Shown here one piece after another: positions 38,608 to 63,400 of a stretch of DNA of 64,000 bases. The notes under the pieces are model-generated. The model did not search any database. It saw nothing but the letters and a program-made list of their open reading frames with translations, and was not told the DNA's origin. Source of the DNA: Siniperca chuatsi (lineage: Eukaryota; Chordata; Actinopteri; Centrarchiformes; Sinipercidae); the NCBI RefSeq assembly GCF_020085105.1, contig NC_058045.1, forward strand, positions 5,966,333-6,030,332. The letters are read 5' to 3'. A program made the position numbers and the translations under genes. Numbering within the stretch: position 1 is the first letter of the stretch; every line of letters starts with the position of its first letter.

Positions 38608-39399
38608 CATTACATCTGTAAGAATTATACAGAAACAGAAGCAAGAAAATTATGTTACGCCTAGCACACCCTGTCTGCTCAACACATTTCTTCCCTCAGG
38701 GCCTGTATATTTTTAATGCAATCACAAATATATTTGACTTGGTCCATGTGTCTTATTAATGAATTGTTTGTTCTTTTGATGACATAACACCTCAAAACTC
38801 TTGCTGAATCCATCCAGCACCGGCTTCCAGCATACTCAGCTTTTCTCATATACTCCTTTCCAGTTACAGATGTCAAAGATGCTTAACGTCACCTTGTTGT
38901 TTTTAAACGTGCTTTATAAAGTGACTTGACTTATTTGAAGACCGGGGAGTGACACACTCAAGGCAAACAAAGGTTGTCCATTTTTCCTTTTAACGCTATC
39001 AACACTACAAGCAGCGCTGCCAAAGAAAGAATCAGACACTGCCTGGCTTTTCTAAGTTACCGTAATCTTCAAACTGAAATATAGTGATCATGTGGCTGAT
39101 GTATCTGAAAAATATTGAAAATCCAAATCTGGATGGTTTATATAAATATTAAATGAGCCTCGTGTGAGTCTCACATGAAACTCACATGCAATAAACAAAC
39201 AACTTTGTCATCATATATCCGAGCTGTATTTAATGCATTCATGTATTTGTCCTTTTCATTTACTGTGAGCTAGAGCCCTCTAGTGTTGAGGGTGAAAATG
39301 TACCAGTGAAAGACTTTATTGGTGAAATTAAGATGCTCAAAAGAGTCAGAGTCCATGTTTTGTTATAATTATTTGTGTGAAAAGCTTAAGTCAGAAAAT

Positions 39400-42300
39400 T
39401 TAATATTCATCATGGAATGGGTACTCTGGATGGTCACTCCACCTGTGTTTAAAAAAAAAAGTGTTATCATTTCTGAGCATGATGATGAGTCTTTTAGAAA
39501 ACTGAAAACATTACACAATAAAAACAGCACAACACAGTGAATTATAATACAAACTGCACTGTTGATATATATTTTTCTATCAAAGCTTATACTTACATCC
39601 GCAGCTCCACAAAACGAATGTTAGTGTTCAGTGCTTCAATGGCTTTCATTTCTTCCTCAGTGAGTGAAAAATCAAATATCTGGAACAAAATGTGATTTGT
39701 TTTTATTGAAATAATTGAAACGAATTTATGAATACTGTGTAAGATAGGAATTTTGACACCGTAACTTGTCTTATTGACAAATGCGTTGTCACAGTGTACA
39801 GTATATACACACACCATAGCATGATAGAGCATCTTGGTAAACCCACCTGGAAGTTGTGTTTGATCCTCTCGGCGCTGAAGCTCTTGGGGATCACTACGAC
39901 GCCTCTCTGGACATTGAAGCGCAGCGCCACCTGAGCACTACTCTTGTTGTACTTTTTCCCAATGGATACAAGCAGCTCATCCTCCAGCAGGGGAGGACAT
40001 TTCACATTCACCCTAAACCAGAGACAGAAGAAAATACAAATGATGCCAGGAAAGAGACTTTTATCAAAGTTTTGTTGAGTTTGGTAACAACAACAATGTT
40101 GCAGTGTCACATACTAGGCTGACATGTTGCACAGATAGTTTTTATATTTAATTTTGGACATTGCCAAATGATAATGACTTCTGTTTAAAAATATCACAAC
40201 GGCCTTGAAAAGTGCATCTTAAAGCCTACATACCAGGATGTATCTCTGGAGGAGCCAACTGGGCAGTAGCCAACAATCACAATGTCATTCTGACGACAGA
40301 ACTCCAGAAGCTTGGGTTGTGTGAAATATGGATGGCATTCAACCTACAGGTAAGTAAGAAGAAAATACACAGTTGGCCCAAAGTGGTCTGACATTACATT
40401 AGCGCCCTTTGTTCTTACTTGCCAGAATAAAATTGGGTGGGTATGGAAAGAAAGATGCCTTTTGAGGTAGTCTGATTATTTTTGTGACCAGGAGTTTCAG
40501 TCTGTTGAGTATTAAGCATACTACCGCTATATAAGCAACCCAACAAATACACAGTTATACTGCACCATCTACTGAAACTTGTTGCCATTTGGGAATGTTA
40601 GCATTTACCCAAGAAATATAAATTAGAAATAAAAATTCTTTAGCATTTGCTGAACAGAAAGCAGAGAATTTGCAACAGCCCAAAAGTATGAAAAGCTAAA
40701 CAATACCTTCTTGTTAACAGCCTAAATACTACTGTACACTGTAATAGACTACTGTACTACATAGACTATGCTCTCTCTGATGTCAGAGGGGGGTCTAAAG
40801 AGACAAGTTGGGTTCACCTGGTTGGATACAGGTTTGTGTTTGAGGCCAGGTTTATTCAGCAGCAGCTCCAGCTGTCGGTGGTTGAAGTTGGAGACTCCCA
40901 GAGACTTAACTAGCCCTGCGTCTTTGCAAGCCTCTAAAGCCTGTTGAGAAGAAAAGATTTACATCCTCTCAAAGACTAATAGTGGTTATCTTTACAAACT
41001 TACTGAGATAGTGGATAAAAAAAAAAAGATATATAGCATAGTAAAGAGGAACAAAACTGATTGTTCATGAACTTGGCTGTTCATGACACAGTCTGTTGTA
41101 TGGGTGTCACACAAGGAAACGGGGAACACAAGGGAATAGGACCCAAACACAGACTTAGAGGCAGAGCAGATGCAGTTCGGTAATTTATTACAAGGGAAAG
41201 GCTTATACAGATAGTCAGGCAGGCAGAGGTCCAAATTGTGAAATCAGTCCAAGACACGCAAACAACTCCGACAAAGAGCAGGCAAGGTACAACATCCATG
41301 CAAGGTCAAAAGGAACAGACGCAAAGTCCCAGCTGAACATATAGGAAACCACGTGTACTACAAACACAAATGCCAATGACAAACTGATGTTGAGCAAAGG
41401 AAAAGCTTGGACTAAATACACTTAGGTAGAGGAGACAACGAGACACAGCTGCAATTAATTAGGGCAGGGCAAACAATCAAAAACTGGAGGGAAAAGCAAA
41501 CAAAGACAGGAAGTAAAACAACAAGACACACGAGGAGAGGAGAACACTTCAAAATAAAACAAGAAACAGGACAAAAACCCCAAACCATGACACTGTCCTT
41601 GAGAGCGAATCTGATGAAGCAACAGGCAAAACGTGTAGTTTGCTCCTTTATGTTTTTAATGTGATCTGTAAATAAATAAATAGTGACCCTCCTAGTATTC
41701 TGGTGTGCGCTGGAATATTTATTTTTTGGTTAACTGTCCTTGACAGTGTCTGGTGCTGCAGCAGAGAGTGTATAGCATCAACTTTCATGTATGACACATG
41801 CCAATTTCAAAGTGGTTTATCTTGATTCATTATTTTATTGTTATTACTTTCATATTTTCTTGGAAGACAATCATGACATACAGTACATTTCTAGCACCAC
41901 TAATATGCAAAGAAAATACAGCAGATCCTTCAAGCTGGAGAAGGGGCAACCAATTTTATGTAGCACACCTGAATGAAATGAAATTACACTGACTTGACAT
42001 TTTATTACATACTTCTAGTTAAATCTAATGCAATCCAATGCAAAATCCATGCTATTAATCTTACTGTTATGAAGGCTATTATATTTAGTTTGTTAAGACT
42101 GTGTCCAAACAGTGACACAGATTCGACTCTATTGACATTTTTTTCAGGCTCCAGTTCCTGGTAGTGTTCAATTGTATTTCACAGTATTGAAAAGTGTTTG
42201 TAATATTTTGTCCATCCCTACTAACATAAATGCACGTACGCAGTTTATAACTGTTTTTGATGTGCTTCGTGTTTCTAAATTATACTTATGTAAACATGTG

Positions 42301-43980
42301 AAGCAAAAGTGAAACAAAAAAATCAATAAATATACATACACTATGTCATGAAAATACCATATCCAGACATTCCAGACAACAAGGAGGAGAAGAGCAAAGT
42401 CATGGACTCAACTCATCAAATAGCAGGACCATCCATTGTGAAATCAATAGAACTCACCTCCCATGTTGCACAGAGGTCTGTGTGGTGGTAGATGTATTTT
42501 CCATCTTGGCCTTTTGGATAGAACTCCTTTCCCGGCTAAAATTTAAGCACAATTCAATAATTTGCATTAACACTTGTTACTTAAATATACGCTTCCTGTG
42601 ATGGCATGATCTGGTCATGGTGATGCTAAAATACTGTACAAAGTGAAGGTGTGAAGGTGCAGTTGGCTTAAACTAGATTATTTTCGTCTAGTCACAACTC
42701 ATACTGACATCTCACTCTGACCACTTATGCTAACTGTAAACATAGCCAAATGGTTCCAGTTGCCCAATCTTAACCAAAATGAATGTCTAATCTTTTCTGA
42801 AAGCTAAAACTAAGCATTAGCCACATCATACATTTGTTATGCAGCTACCATGCATAAATATAACTGTTTAATAAAAATGTCTTGGTATCTTGTCTAGTGC
42901 ATATTTAGCAAGAAAAAAACTTTAGATTGTGAACGGTCATGAAGATGTATTAAGTTTGTTGTGCCATCCTTTCTAATTCTACTTTCTCTTTTATTTCAAA
43001 TGGTTTTAAATCAGCACATTTATTGAAACATAAATGTCTTCTTACTTCAAATTATCCCATTTGACAGAGGAAATCTGTAAGAGCATATCTGAGCTAAACA
43101 TTACCACTGTGACAGTGTGTAAGGCCAGTGTTCAGACACTAGATGACTGGCTGATAAGTAAACTGCCATCTATATGTGTACTATATAGAAACCTTGAAGG
43201 CCATAGGAAGCTCAATGATGTAGAGGTCCACATAGTCTAGTTTTAAGGCTTTCAGTGTCCTCTCCAAGGCCGGTCGCACCAACTCTGGTGGATGGAAGGT
43301 ATTCCAGAGCTGAGGGAGATAACGCAGAACTGCTTAAAAAACATTTAAATGAAATTAACATGGAGCAAAGCACACGTGTCTGCGTTCAGAAAACTGTTCA
43401 AATGTCCAGTGCCTAGGCCTTAAGAGAAACATAATGCCTTCTTAAACTGCATGACATTACTTGACATATAACAAAACTTATTACCTTTCCACAGTAAAAT
43501 ATGTCCTCTCTTCTCACAGTTCCATCAGCAATCTTCTCTCTAATGGCTTGACCCACTTCGTGCTCATTGAAATACACCAATGCCCCATCAAAGTGCCTGT
43601 AACCCACATCTATGGCCAGCTTGACGCACTCAAGTGCTGTGCCTTTGGGTGTCTATTGGGAAATCCGCAGAAAATGTAAATATTATATGACCTGGTTTTG
43701 ATCGAGTTGTGCTGCAGTTTATACAAATATGCATTCTTTACATTTTACACTTGTTAATGTTTATCCAGTCACTGCAAGCACTAAATCCCTGCACTCCTAC
43801 ATTACAGAGAGCCCTCCTGGTAAAGCAGCCATTAACAAGCCTAGCTTACATACAAATCTAGAATCACACACATTATATTCTTCTCACCGTCTGAGGGTCC
43901 CCGTAGGTGCCCAATCCCAGCAGTGGAATACGGTTCCCGTCACAGAGAGGGATACTGTGGCTCTCTGCAGTCAGATTCAT
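39400..43980 (-). CDS. akr1d1: 3-oxo-delta-4-steroid 5-beta-reductase (AKR1D1), complete
   Basis: An NADPH-dependent cytosolic enzyme that reduces the 4,5 double bond of steroids and bile-acid precursors to 5-beta products. Nine minus-strand exons: 43980-43888, 43652-43485, 43309-43193, 42535-42458, 40940-40818, 40343-40234, 40012-39847, 39679-39597 and 39442-39400. They total exactly 326 codons plus stop, the length remembered for human AKR1D1. The exon lengths 168, 117, 78, 123, 110, 166 and 83 fit the family. Visible residues are Asp53 and Tyr58 ([11 protein letters not shown]), Lys87 (IFYCGK), Glu120 ([10 protein letters not shown]) and Trp230. Glu120 in place of the usual AKR histidine is the 5-beta-reductase hallmark. 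The protein ends [13 protein letters not shown]. Position 56 is Leu where human has Tyr. The first exon is free of upstream in-frame competitors. Very sure. Confidence 0.95.
41095..41605. repeat. Dispersed repeat in an akr1d1 intron
   Basis: A block of about 500 bases with GGCAGAGCAGATGCAGTTCG, CAAGGTCAAAAGGAACAGAC, AGACACAGCTGCAATTAATT and CAAAAACCCCAAACCATGAC. It has the look of a widespread teleost interspersed element read in reverse. No coding capacity found. Limits and class uncertain. Confidence 0.4.
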
Positions 43981-44947
43981 GTCTGTCAAAGTGTAGATTA
44001 ACTGAGCTGCTGTCTAGCCAGCCTAATAGGTAATTTATTGAATGACCTCAAATCTTGAACCCTGTTATCCATCTACTAATGTTAAGAGCATTTGCAGACA
44101 GAGTCACACCCAAAAGGTGGGCATGACAGTGGTGATGGACTCAGTTAACATGACTGTTGTACACTGTGGCATTGTGTTCTGTTTGAAAGGATTTTAAATG
44201 ATGTTTTCCTCACATGAGAGAAAATAGTGTATTATCCAGGTTTTCAACATGCTTTGTTATATAACAACTAAACAGGCATGCTGTTATTGTTAATGTTTGC
44301 TGTTATTGTTGTTATTATAGTAGCTAAAATATGCATAAGCAGTACCAAAATAATTTAAGTTATACACGTTTTTGTAAACAAAAGATGGATCAATTGATTC
44401 ACAAACTGGCATATATCAGGGGTATAGGCTGCTATATGGTAAAGTTATAGGTCCCAATGATCACTAACTCCAGTTTTTAGGTCAGACGAACACAGTGAAG
44501 AGGAACGTCATCAGGAGTGTAATGCAGTAGTACTACTACCTGATTAATTAACAGTAGGCTAAGCATATTTCTTTTAAAAAAAACAACTTGACTGGTTAGT
44601 AACGGACTAACTTTCAGAGTAACAAACATCAGACAAACATCGTCCTCTGACCTGTGGAGTTTGTCCTCGACCACTCAGCCGGTGACGCTCTTATCAGAAC
44701 GCGCGCTGTTTGACCCCACCCCTCTCGTGCTGCAACGAGCGCGTGCGGTGCAATTTGAACAACATCTGCGGCACGCGACCGTGCGACACCCTCACGCGGA
44801 GGTATTGTATTTTATCTTTTGTGCTACAGGTTTGTGCTCCAGTCGATTTATTGTCGTTTTACGAAACGGTGACGTGAGCAGAATTATTAATATATTAACA
44901 GCGTTGTGTTTAAAAAAAGGAGGAACTGGCTGAGAGTGAAGAGGAAA
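43981..44947. promoter_or_regulatory. Divergent akr1d1/trim24 promoter region with CpG cluster
   Basis: akr1d1 starts leftward at 43980 and the first recognised trim24 exon lies rightward from about 44900. Within the gap, 44680-44810 is dense in CpG (for example GAACGCGCGCTGT, GAGCGCGTGCGGTGC, GGCACGCGACCGTGCG), unlike the AT-rich surroundings. A shared or adjacent bidirectional promoter is the simplest reading. The CpG cluster is nearer trim24. Inference from layout and composition. Confidence 0.5.
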
Positions 44948-45075
44948 ATGCAGGTATGAGAAGATGCTCTTTTCGCGAAGGGTAAGAGGAAAATGACTAT
45001 TGAGCCTGGACTGCTCACCTGTGTGCTACTTCTTGTATCCACAGAGAAATCTGGCATTGAAGGATAAAAGCGCAA

Positions 45076-45101
<26 letters not shown>
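44948..45101 (+). other. trim24: Overlapping upstream ORF in the trim24 5' UTR
   Basis: A probable 5' UTR exon ends ATGCAG|GTATGAG at 44953, and the next exon begins after TATCCACAG at 45045. Once spliced, ATG (44948-44950) opens a 20-codon frame that ends at TGA 45099-45101, past the main ATG at 45076 and in another frame. The uORF start has A at -3, while the main start has C at -3. Whether the exon is used is inferred from splice signals only. Confidence 0.5.
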
Positions 45102-56542
<11,441 letters not shown>

Positions 56543-59500
56543 TCGTTTGGATATTTATGATACACAATTACCTTCAGGTCACCAAAAATGTTTTATATGT
56601 TTATTGATTAAATTGTATTGCAAGCAAACAACTATGATACAGGGCACCAAATTAGTTATATTTTCTGCATTAAACTGCATTACAGCTGCTGCATTTACTC
56701 TGAATCTGAAGAAATAGCTTCTATTTTTAACTAAAGCTTGAAGATTAAGACTGGGATTCATGCACACATACATACGGCACATTTAGGCGTTAACAGGGTA
56801 AAGCTGACTGGCTATTATGGTAACCAGTCTTTTGTTTCAGTTAAGATATCAATTCAAGTTATCAGTTTGCTCAGGTGATAGTCTGCTCACAGTAGATACA
56901 TTGGTTCATCGACACTGAGCTAATGACGGTGTGGTCAGGTCTGGTGGGTTATTCCTGTTTAGCTCTCCATGTGTAAATATAGCAGTGATCAGAGGAAGGA
57001 TGATAATCATTAACTTTGATGTTTGTGGTCTATCTTATGTGGAATAAGATGCGTTATGAGGCCCCTCGAGGGCAGTAAAATGAAAACATCAAAGGAATCA
57101 AAGCTGTTTGATAAAAGGCTGTTTAAAATGTTCACATCATTACACAATATTTCTGCTTGGTCTAATTTGTCAGGCTTTTTTTTAACACAGTGCAGAATAG
57201 ATTTAATGTTGTAACGGTAAATGTCATGTGTAATTATATTTATTTATTTATGTTTATTTTAAAAAAGATTTTCAGATTTCATTGTGAAGAGCTAAGCACA
57301 GTGCAAATGTTATGTTTTTCTAAGATAATTTAAATTCAGAAACATTTCTTCTACACACTCACCATTGTAAACTGTTTAGCCATAAACCTGCTCGCATGAA
57401 ACTCAACTTGCAGGTGTTTACAGGGTACAATAAAATATGATAGCTTGATTCAGAGTAATGACTGATTAATGACTGATGTTATACACCTCCTTCACCCTAT
57501 AACTGCATGTTAATGGAGTCTATTAATGTCCTACTTAAACATTTAAAGTATTACCCTCATTACAACTTAAACTGTACAGTTAAGTAAAACCACTTTCTCC
57601 CTTAACAAGTTTCTACAGTTGTGTTAACTAACAGCAAACACGTCATTTGGGCCCCACGGGGCAGCCCTCTGCTCTGACTGCCTGGCTGTGTTAATGGCCC
57701 TCTGCTGATTGACACAGATGTGGCAAGACAAGCTTTGTTGAGCTTCAAAGGAACTGTACTGCACCCCCCACAACAAGATTAACACTGTTTGAATGCGACC
57801 TCAGCCACTCCAATTTCCTCCACCTGTGAGCTAGGAGGTTAGCTCACGCTGCTGTTTCTTGTTAAACCCCAAATGTAGATTGGAGGTGGAGAGGAGGGCT
57901 GGTAGTTTCTGGAAGGCTAGCAGGCATGAGATGTTGCCCTCAGATGTTAACTGGGCTCTAGCCAGGAGCCTGGCACTGGTCTGGCTTTCATTTTTGGGCA
58001 TTCTTCATTCATTATATGGCCTCTAAAGGCCTATTATCTCTTTTTTACATGACCCTAAGGCAAAGATAAGATTAGGGTCAGCAGGAAGGGGGTGCTCTTT
58101 GTTGTTGTGATAACTTACATTACAAAGGGGGTTGCAACATCCTTGACAACAGTCTACTCTTAACCTAGAGGTGTCCTACTGCACACTTTAAATATGTTTC
58201 CAGGATCATAAAAGTGTTCTTGCATGTTTTACTTCATTTTTGATTCGTTTTTGATTTTTGAAACGTGTTTTTCCTACCTGCCAGACACTGGTTTTCATTC
58301 ATTTTGCTAAGGTATTAGCATCAACTTGTAATCCATTACAATAAACACCATACTTGCTTATGTTGTCAAGGTTAAATCACTGTACTGTAGTGTGGCAATG
58401 TAAGTGTGGATTGATTCAAAAAATATTTAGTGCTTCAACATGCAGCCGCAAAGTAAAAGACAAAAATAAGAGACATGTTGTTCAATGTGATGGATTACCT
58501 GCTCAAGCAAATTCTGTGCCGGCTCATTTTTACACCATAGTGGGATGTTTTTCAAGTAGGTTTTAATAGAAAAAATGGATCCTGGATACCAATATTGAAA
58601 AGGCAGTTGTATTTTCTAAATAAGGAAGATAAATAACATAAAATTCAAACTTAAATCCCCACTCCCACTATACTTAGCCAGCTCTGCAACAGTGGTACTA
58701 TATAGTGAATGGATACAAGTGGCTGTCTGGGAGGTACAAATAACATTCATAAATGTGTATTATGTATATTCAAAACACTAGTATGGTCTATTAAAATGTG
58801 GTCTTATAGAAAGATTGTTAACAAGTACAGTTACCAACAGGAAACTTAAACTGTGGTGAACTGAAGAGCACAGAGATTGAGTCACACACTACACTTTAAA
58901 CAGTGCAGTTACCCATTTATAACTGCCATATACTTGTGGGCTTTCCTGTATGCCTGTGGTGTCCTGATATCAAGTCCTCGGTGATGTTTCTAGACTGGCT
59001 AGACTGGTGGTGGAGACATATGGCTCTGATTAGAAGATCATTGAACCTCTCTCTGTCACCATGCCCAGAGTAAGTAGACTGATTGAATTTGCAGATGGCC
59101 TTAGTTGGTACAAAATGTTTATAATGTAGTCTAGCAATTATTTCTCCACTTCTTGCATATTCTGGTAGACTTGTGTGTGTGTGTGCATGCATGTGGGTGT
59201 GTGGCTTGTTTATACCCAGCTCCTTCTCACAGTTCATGATCACATTGGCTGACGGTGAGCCCACATCTGTGGCACTGTTAGAAAAGCTTTAATTCATTAA
59301 CTTTGAGGGAAAATGCCTCATTTTCTTTGGTACAGCTGCGAACCTTAGTAACTAAAGAGAAAAATAGGCTCAGCAGTAGGACTACAGGGACCTGAAATAC
59401 CACTGTGCAGACACAGCATCAATGGGAATTCAAATATTAGGGAGGATGCCAGGTTCCAGTTTGATCAATCATCTTCCTTAAGGTGCAGCAAACACAAATG

Positions 59501-60110
59501 TAGCAGTGAATAAATGCAGTTATTTGCAGACAGTGGTAGTGAAAGTATTTATTTTTTTGATTCCACATATTTCCTCTAACTGAGATATCCAAAAGGTTTC
59601 AAGGCTTATAGTCTGGACATAGCCACAACAGATTTTTAAAATACCCCAAAACCAGTTCCAGATGTTGAGTAATCAGTACAATCATTAGTCACAGACAGAA
59701 AAAGTACTTTGCCATTGATGGGAAGACAATTTCCATGTGTGCATGCAAACCTTACAGCACAGTAGCCTGAAGACACTTGCAATTCCTCCTGTAGGCAATA
59801 AAAATGATGGCAGCCCCATCTCCTTAGGTAGTATTTCAGGTCTTGTACTTTCCAACACACATAAATGTGTCTGTCATTAAAAATAAAAAAACATTTTAGA
59901 GGGTTAGGCATTTTGTATAAACAGTCCTGTTAGAATAAAGGAATAAACAACAGTATAAACTCACTTCTGAGTATTCTAACCAATCTGTTAGTCCCAATAG
60001 ATATGTACATTTTAATTGTAATATAGTGTAAATGAGCTCACGATTAATGGCTTTAATTTGGAGTTCATACTAGAAAAAAAAACGGATCTGATTAGCAATA
60101 AGTCGGTGTC
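56543..60110. other. trim24 3' UTR and gene-free interval
   Basis: Candidate poly(A) signals for trim24 are ATTAAA near 56606 and 56671 and AATAAA near 57429. The rest shows no supported exon on either strand and no clearly recognised repeat. Confidence 0.45.
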
Positions 60111-60351
60111 TGGCCTCAGCCCGCCCCTCGCAGTGCCATAATTAGACGCTCATTCCTCCAGTCACGCTGCAACTGCGACTCACTCAGCTCCATCACATCC
60201 ACGTCTCTCCCGCGGACTCAGTCTTTCTTTTTTTAAAGGAGCACTGCTGTTTATTCACACGTCCTGCAGAAACAGCATCGGTTAAAGCTCGAAGCTCTCG
60301 GACACCCTTTTTTTTCTTCTTCCAGTTTTTAGTTGAATCTCTTTTCATTCA
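60111..60351 (+). promoter_or_regulatory. Putative promoter and 5' UTR of the rightmost gene
   Basis: Locally GC-richer than its surroundings, with a GC-box-like CCCGCCCC near 60121 and CCCGCGG near 60210. A pyrimidine run ending TTCTTCCAG (about 60316-60325) just before the start codon could be either UTR or a splice acceptor for an earlier non-coding exon. Confidence 0.4.
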
Positions 60352-60406
60352 ATGGGTCCGTGTGTAGTGCTGCTCTGCGCTCTGTTCGGAGTTCTCCTTG
60401 GCCAAG
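60352..60406 (+). CDS. First coding exon of an unidentified secreted or membrane protein (partial)
   Basis: ATG at 60352 opens MGPCVVLLCALFGVLLGQ followed by one more base, then a strong donor (CAAG|GTAAGTT). The peptide is a textbook signal sequence: short N-terminus, hydrophobic core of about 14 residues and small residues near a likely cleavage point. The gene was not recognised and no later exon was found with confidence before 64000, so intron 1 is at least 3.6 kb. The exon ends in phase 1, which is common for extracellular-domain genes. Confidence 0.6.
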
Positions 60407-63400
60407 GTAAGTTACCTTTCTGTAAGAAACTGTTGATCACTCCTACGTGACGACTTTTAATTAGGATAGGCCAAACCAAGCCAAAGAATGCTGTTATATC
60501 GCATATGATACTGATGTGGGTGAATATTATATTGCAAGATAACGTTTTACATGAATTTGTTAAGGTATGTACAGTGAGGATCAAACTGGTAATAGTCAAA
60601 GAGTGAGACCCGGGGAGGTGATGAATTTGTCATAGGACTAGTTGGGGCATGTGATGAAAGCACAGTTTACAAAGTTGGGTTCTTCAAAGTGTTTCAGGTC
60701 TGTCTTGAAATGAGGTTGGATTAAAATTTGCCATCATTTCATTACATACATGTAAAAAAAATCACAATTACTGCTGTAGAAGGATGACAATTTTATTTAT
60801 GTATTGGTTTTCTGTTTCCCCTTACAACTTACTATGTAGATAATGATATAAAGTGTTATATTAGTCATTTCTAGCAGCCATAAACTCTTTGCACACTGCA
60901 CTGTGCAGGACACAATCCAGAAACTACACATTTGCTTAGTTGAAAATGTCATATCAAAAAGTAAACTGTGTCTTTAACTCTCTCTTTCATTCATTTCATT
61001 TTGTTTATGCCATAGCCTAGATTCAACTTGGTTAACAAAGTGATAAAAGAAGATGTCACATGACATGACGAGTGTTATAATGCAATTTCACACAAGTTGT
61101 AAGTAAGAGTTCTCACTGCCCCCGGTTTCTTCCTTTCTGCCCTGCAAGTCAAAGGCCAAGTGCCTTGGTATGCTGCGATGCTATGTCAGAACGACCAGTG
61201 TCTCACCGGGACAGGACGATCTAGACAGAGGGGTGTGATTTATATTTGAGCGCCCACAGCAGGGTCACCCAGGCTTGGTTTGAGCCATATCCAAATGCTC
61301 ATGGTCCCCTGGTCACACATGGGGCAATTTTCACAGTCAGCAGGGGCCAGAGTTGTGTCATGGTTCAGTCTGGAGTAAAATTCAGTCAGCTAACAGCTCG
61401 ACCTGTTGCATGACCAAAACTCCCAGAAGTATCCACGTGTGTCATGTTAAAACCTGTTCGAAGAGGGAATATAACATTAATATTTTAATGTTTAAAATAG
61501 ACAGAGATACATAGATAGGTAGATCGATGGATACAGTGAAAAATGTCTACCTCTTGTGTAACAGCCTTTTTATATCACTAAGATTGACAGAAACCTCCTC
61601 CTCCTCTTGTGAAAGAGATGCGCACTCCTGTTGTGATGTCTGGCTAAGGCCAACTACTCGGTCTGGGCGGAGCTCCACCAGTGGGCTCATTAAGCCTTGT
61701 TTACATGAGGCGTCTAGACGCAGGCAAGCGTGCTGCTCTGCCAAATGCTCTGACAGAATGGCCCTCGCAACCAGCACCGCCATCCAAGATGTAAATCAGC
61801 CCTCTCCAGACAGACAATGCATCACAGAGACAGAGAACCATGGCAGTCTGCATGTAGACCGGAGCATAGCTGCGCCTGGTTTGCCTCTTTTGATAAAACA
61901 GCACCACACAGTTTAAATGCACTTCTGGTCTTTCAATTTAGGTTTGCAGAGCAGCAGACAGTGGCGGCGTTGGAATGACTCTGTGATGCCTAGTGGGTTG
62001 GAGTTATCAGCAGAGAGCTACTGTTGGGAGAAATCTCTAGAACAGAGCAGTGGGAGCAGTTAGAGCATGAGACCAACTATTCCTGTCATTTAAAATATAC
62101 ATTCTGCGTCCCCTGGAGAGACATATTTTGAGAATACTTATTTTGTGGAAACTGGAAAGGTGTTCTTTGCATGCCTTTCCAGTTTCAATACTAAGTGGCT
62201 GTTTAGGCAAGAGGATGTCAAGTACTGGTAATGGTCAAAAACTAAAACACTTGGGACAACTCATACAGAGTTGGGAGAACTGCTCTGTGAGGGTATTTGA
62301 CTTTTGGTCATTAACACGTTTATATGTGACATTAATGGCACTCTGTGCGAATGTATATCCATATTATCATGTTTTTGAAAGCAAAATATTTTGGTATAGT
62401 CTCATTGGAACATCCTGGTGTTACTTTGCAAACAGATAGAGGTCTAAAACATTCAGAGACAGAGAGAGAGACTTTGAGACGGCCTACTTGGTAGGCCCAT
62501 GTGAAAAGCTTTTAAAATGCCATCTCATTTCATACAGCTGCTACAAGGTTTATTGGCCAGAGGACTCTGGGATGTGCCAGACATCCAGAAGTCAGTAGTG
62601 AGTCAGCTAATGTGGCTGCCCTAGTAATAAATCCTCTGTCCATATTCACTCCTTTCTGGCAGGTTAATCATCCTTCATGTAGTAGCAATGGTCATAATGT
62701 TTTAATTCTGTGCTTTCTTTTCCTGTAGCCTACACTGGAGAAATGACTCGCTTTCTTCAGAAAAACCACATATGTTCATTTTAATAAACTCTTAGTCCTT
62801 GTTATATCTTGCCCGTACTTAGTTCTGGGCTGCAGAACTGGGTTTATAGAAGCAAGCAAACTATTCTGAGAATTTAAGAGTTTTATTGTAATGCTAACAT
62901 TGTGCTGTTACAAAGTTTATCAATGCAGAAAACTGTGATGATGACTATTCCTGCTAATGCTTCATCTTTGATTTAATGTTTAGAATAAAATGCCTCCTGC
63001 CCCTCTGGGAGAAAGCAGCAAATCTATAAAACTAAGGACTGCTATTCCAGACACTTGTCCTCCCTACCTAATCTAACTTATTATATGAAGTTGCTGACTC
63101 TTGCCAGACTTCTCACAGCAGACACTGTGTCTTAAACAGATGGATTTGTTCAGTGCATTTCACAATCACTATTCCCTACAATTCAGAGCATTCAGTCACT
63201 AACCAGCAACAACTCGTATTCTATTACAATGGATCAACAAAATTTATTTCACGGTGAGTTTGTTTCTCTTTTTTTCTCTCGAGGGACTTGAAATTGTTAA
63301 TAACAATTTGGCACACTGATCCTGGTTTGAGCCGAAGGCAAAAAAAAAAAAAGTCCAAGTCGCCGATCTGCCAAAGCTATTTCACGTTTGGCAGATCACA

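Larger units (their letters stand above)
34921..39399. other. akr1d1: Interval between slc6a13 and akr1d1
   Basis: No exon was recognised. It holds a C-rich tract (about 34998-35030), the long-inverted-repeat element at 36157-36564, another repeat fragment at about 36575-36700 and an AT tract near 38578-38605. The end nearest akr1d1 is that gene's 3' UTR, with AATAAA on the minus strand at 39320-39315, about 80 bases after the stop codon. Confidence 0.5.

Noticed and set aside
38679..38876. Open frame downstream of akr1d1 as its last exon
   Set aside because: The true last exon (39442-39400, ending [10 protein letters not shown]) was found and fits phase and homology.
61942..62061. Possible second exon of the rightmost gene (open about 39 codons after TTTCAATTTAG, phase compatible with the exon at 60352)
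   Set aside because: No good donor before the stop codon at 62059 and no recognisable protein family. An open stretch of this size can occur by chance.
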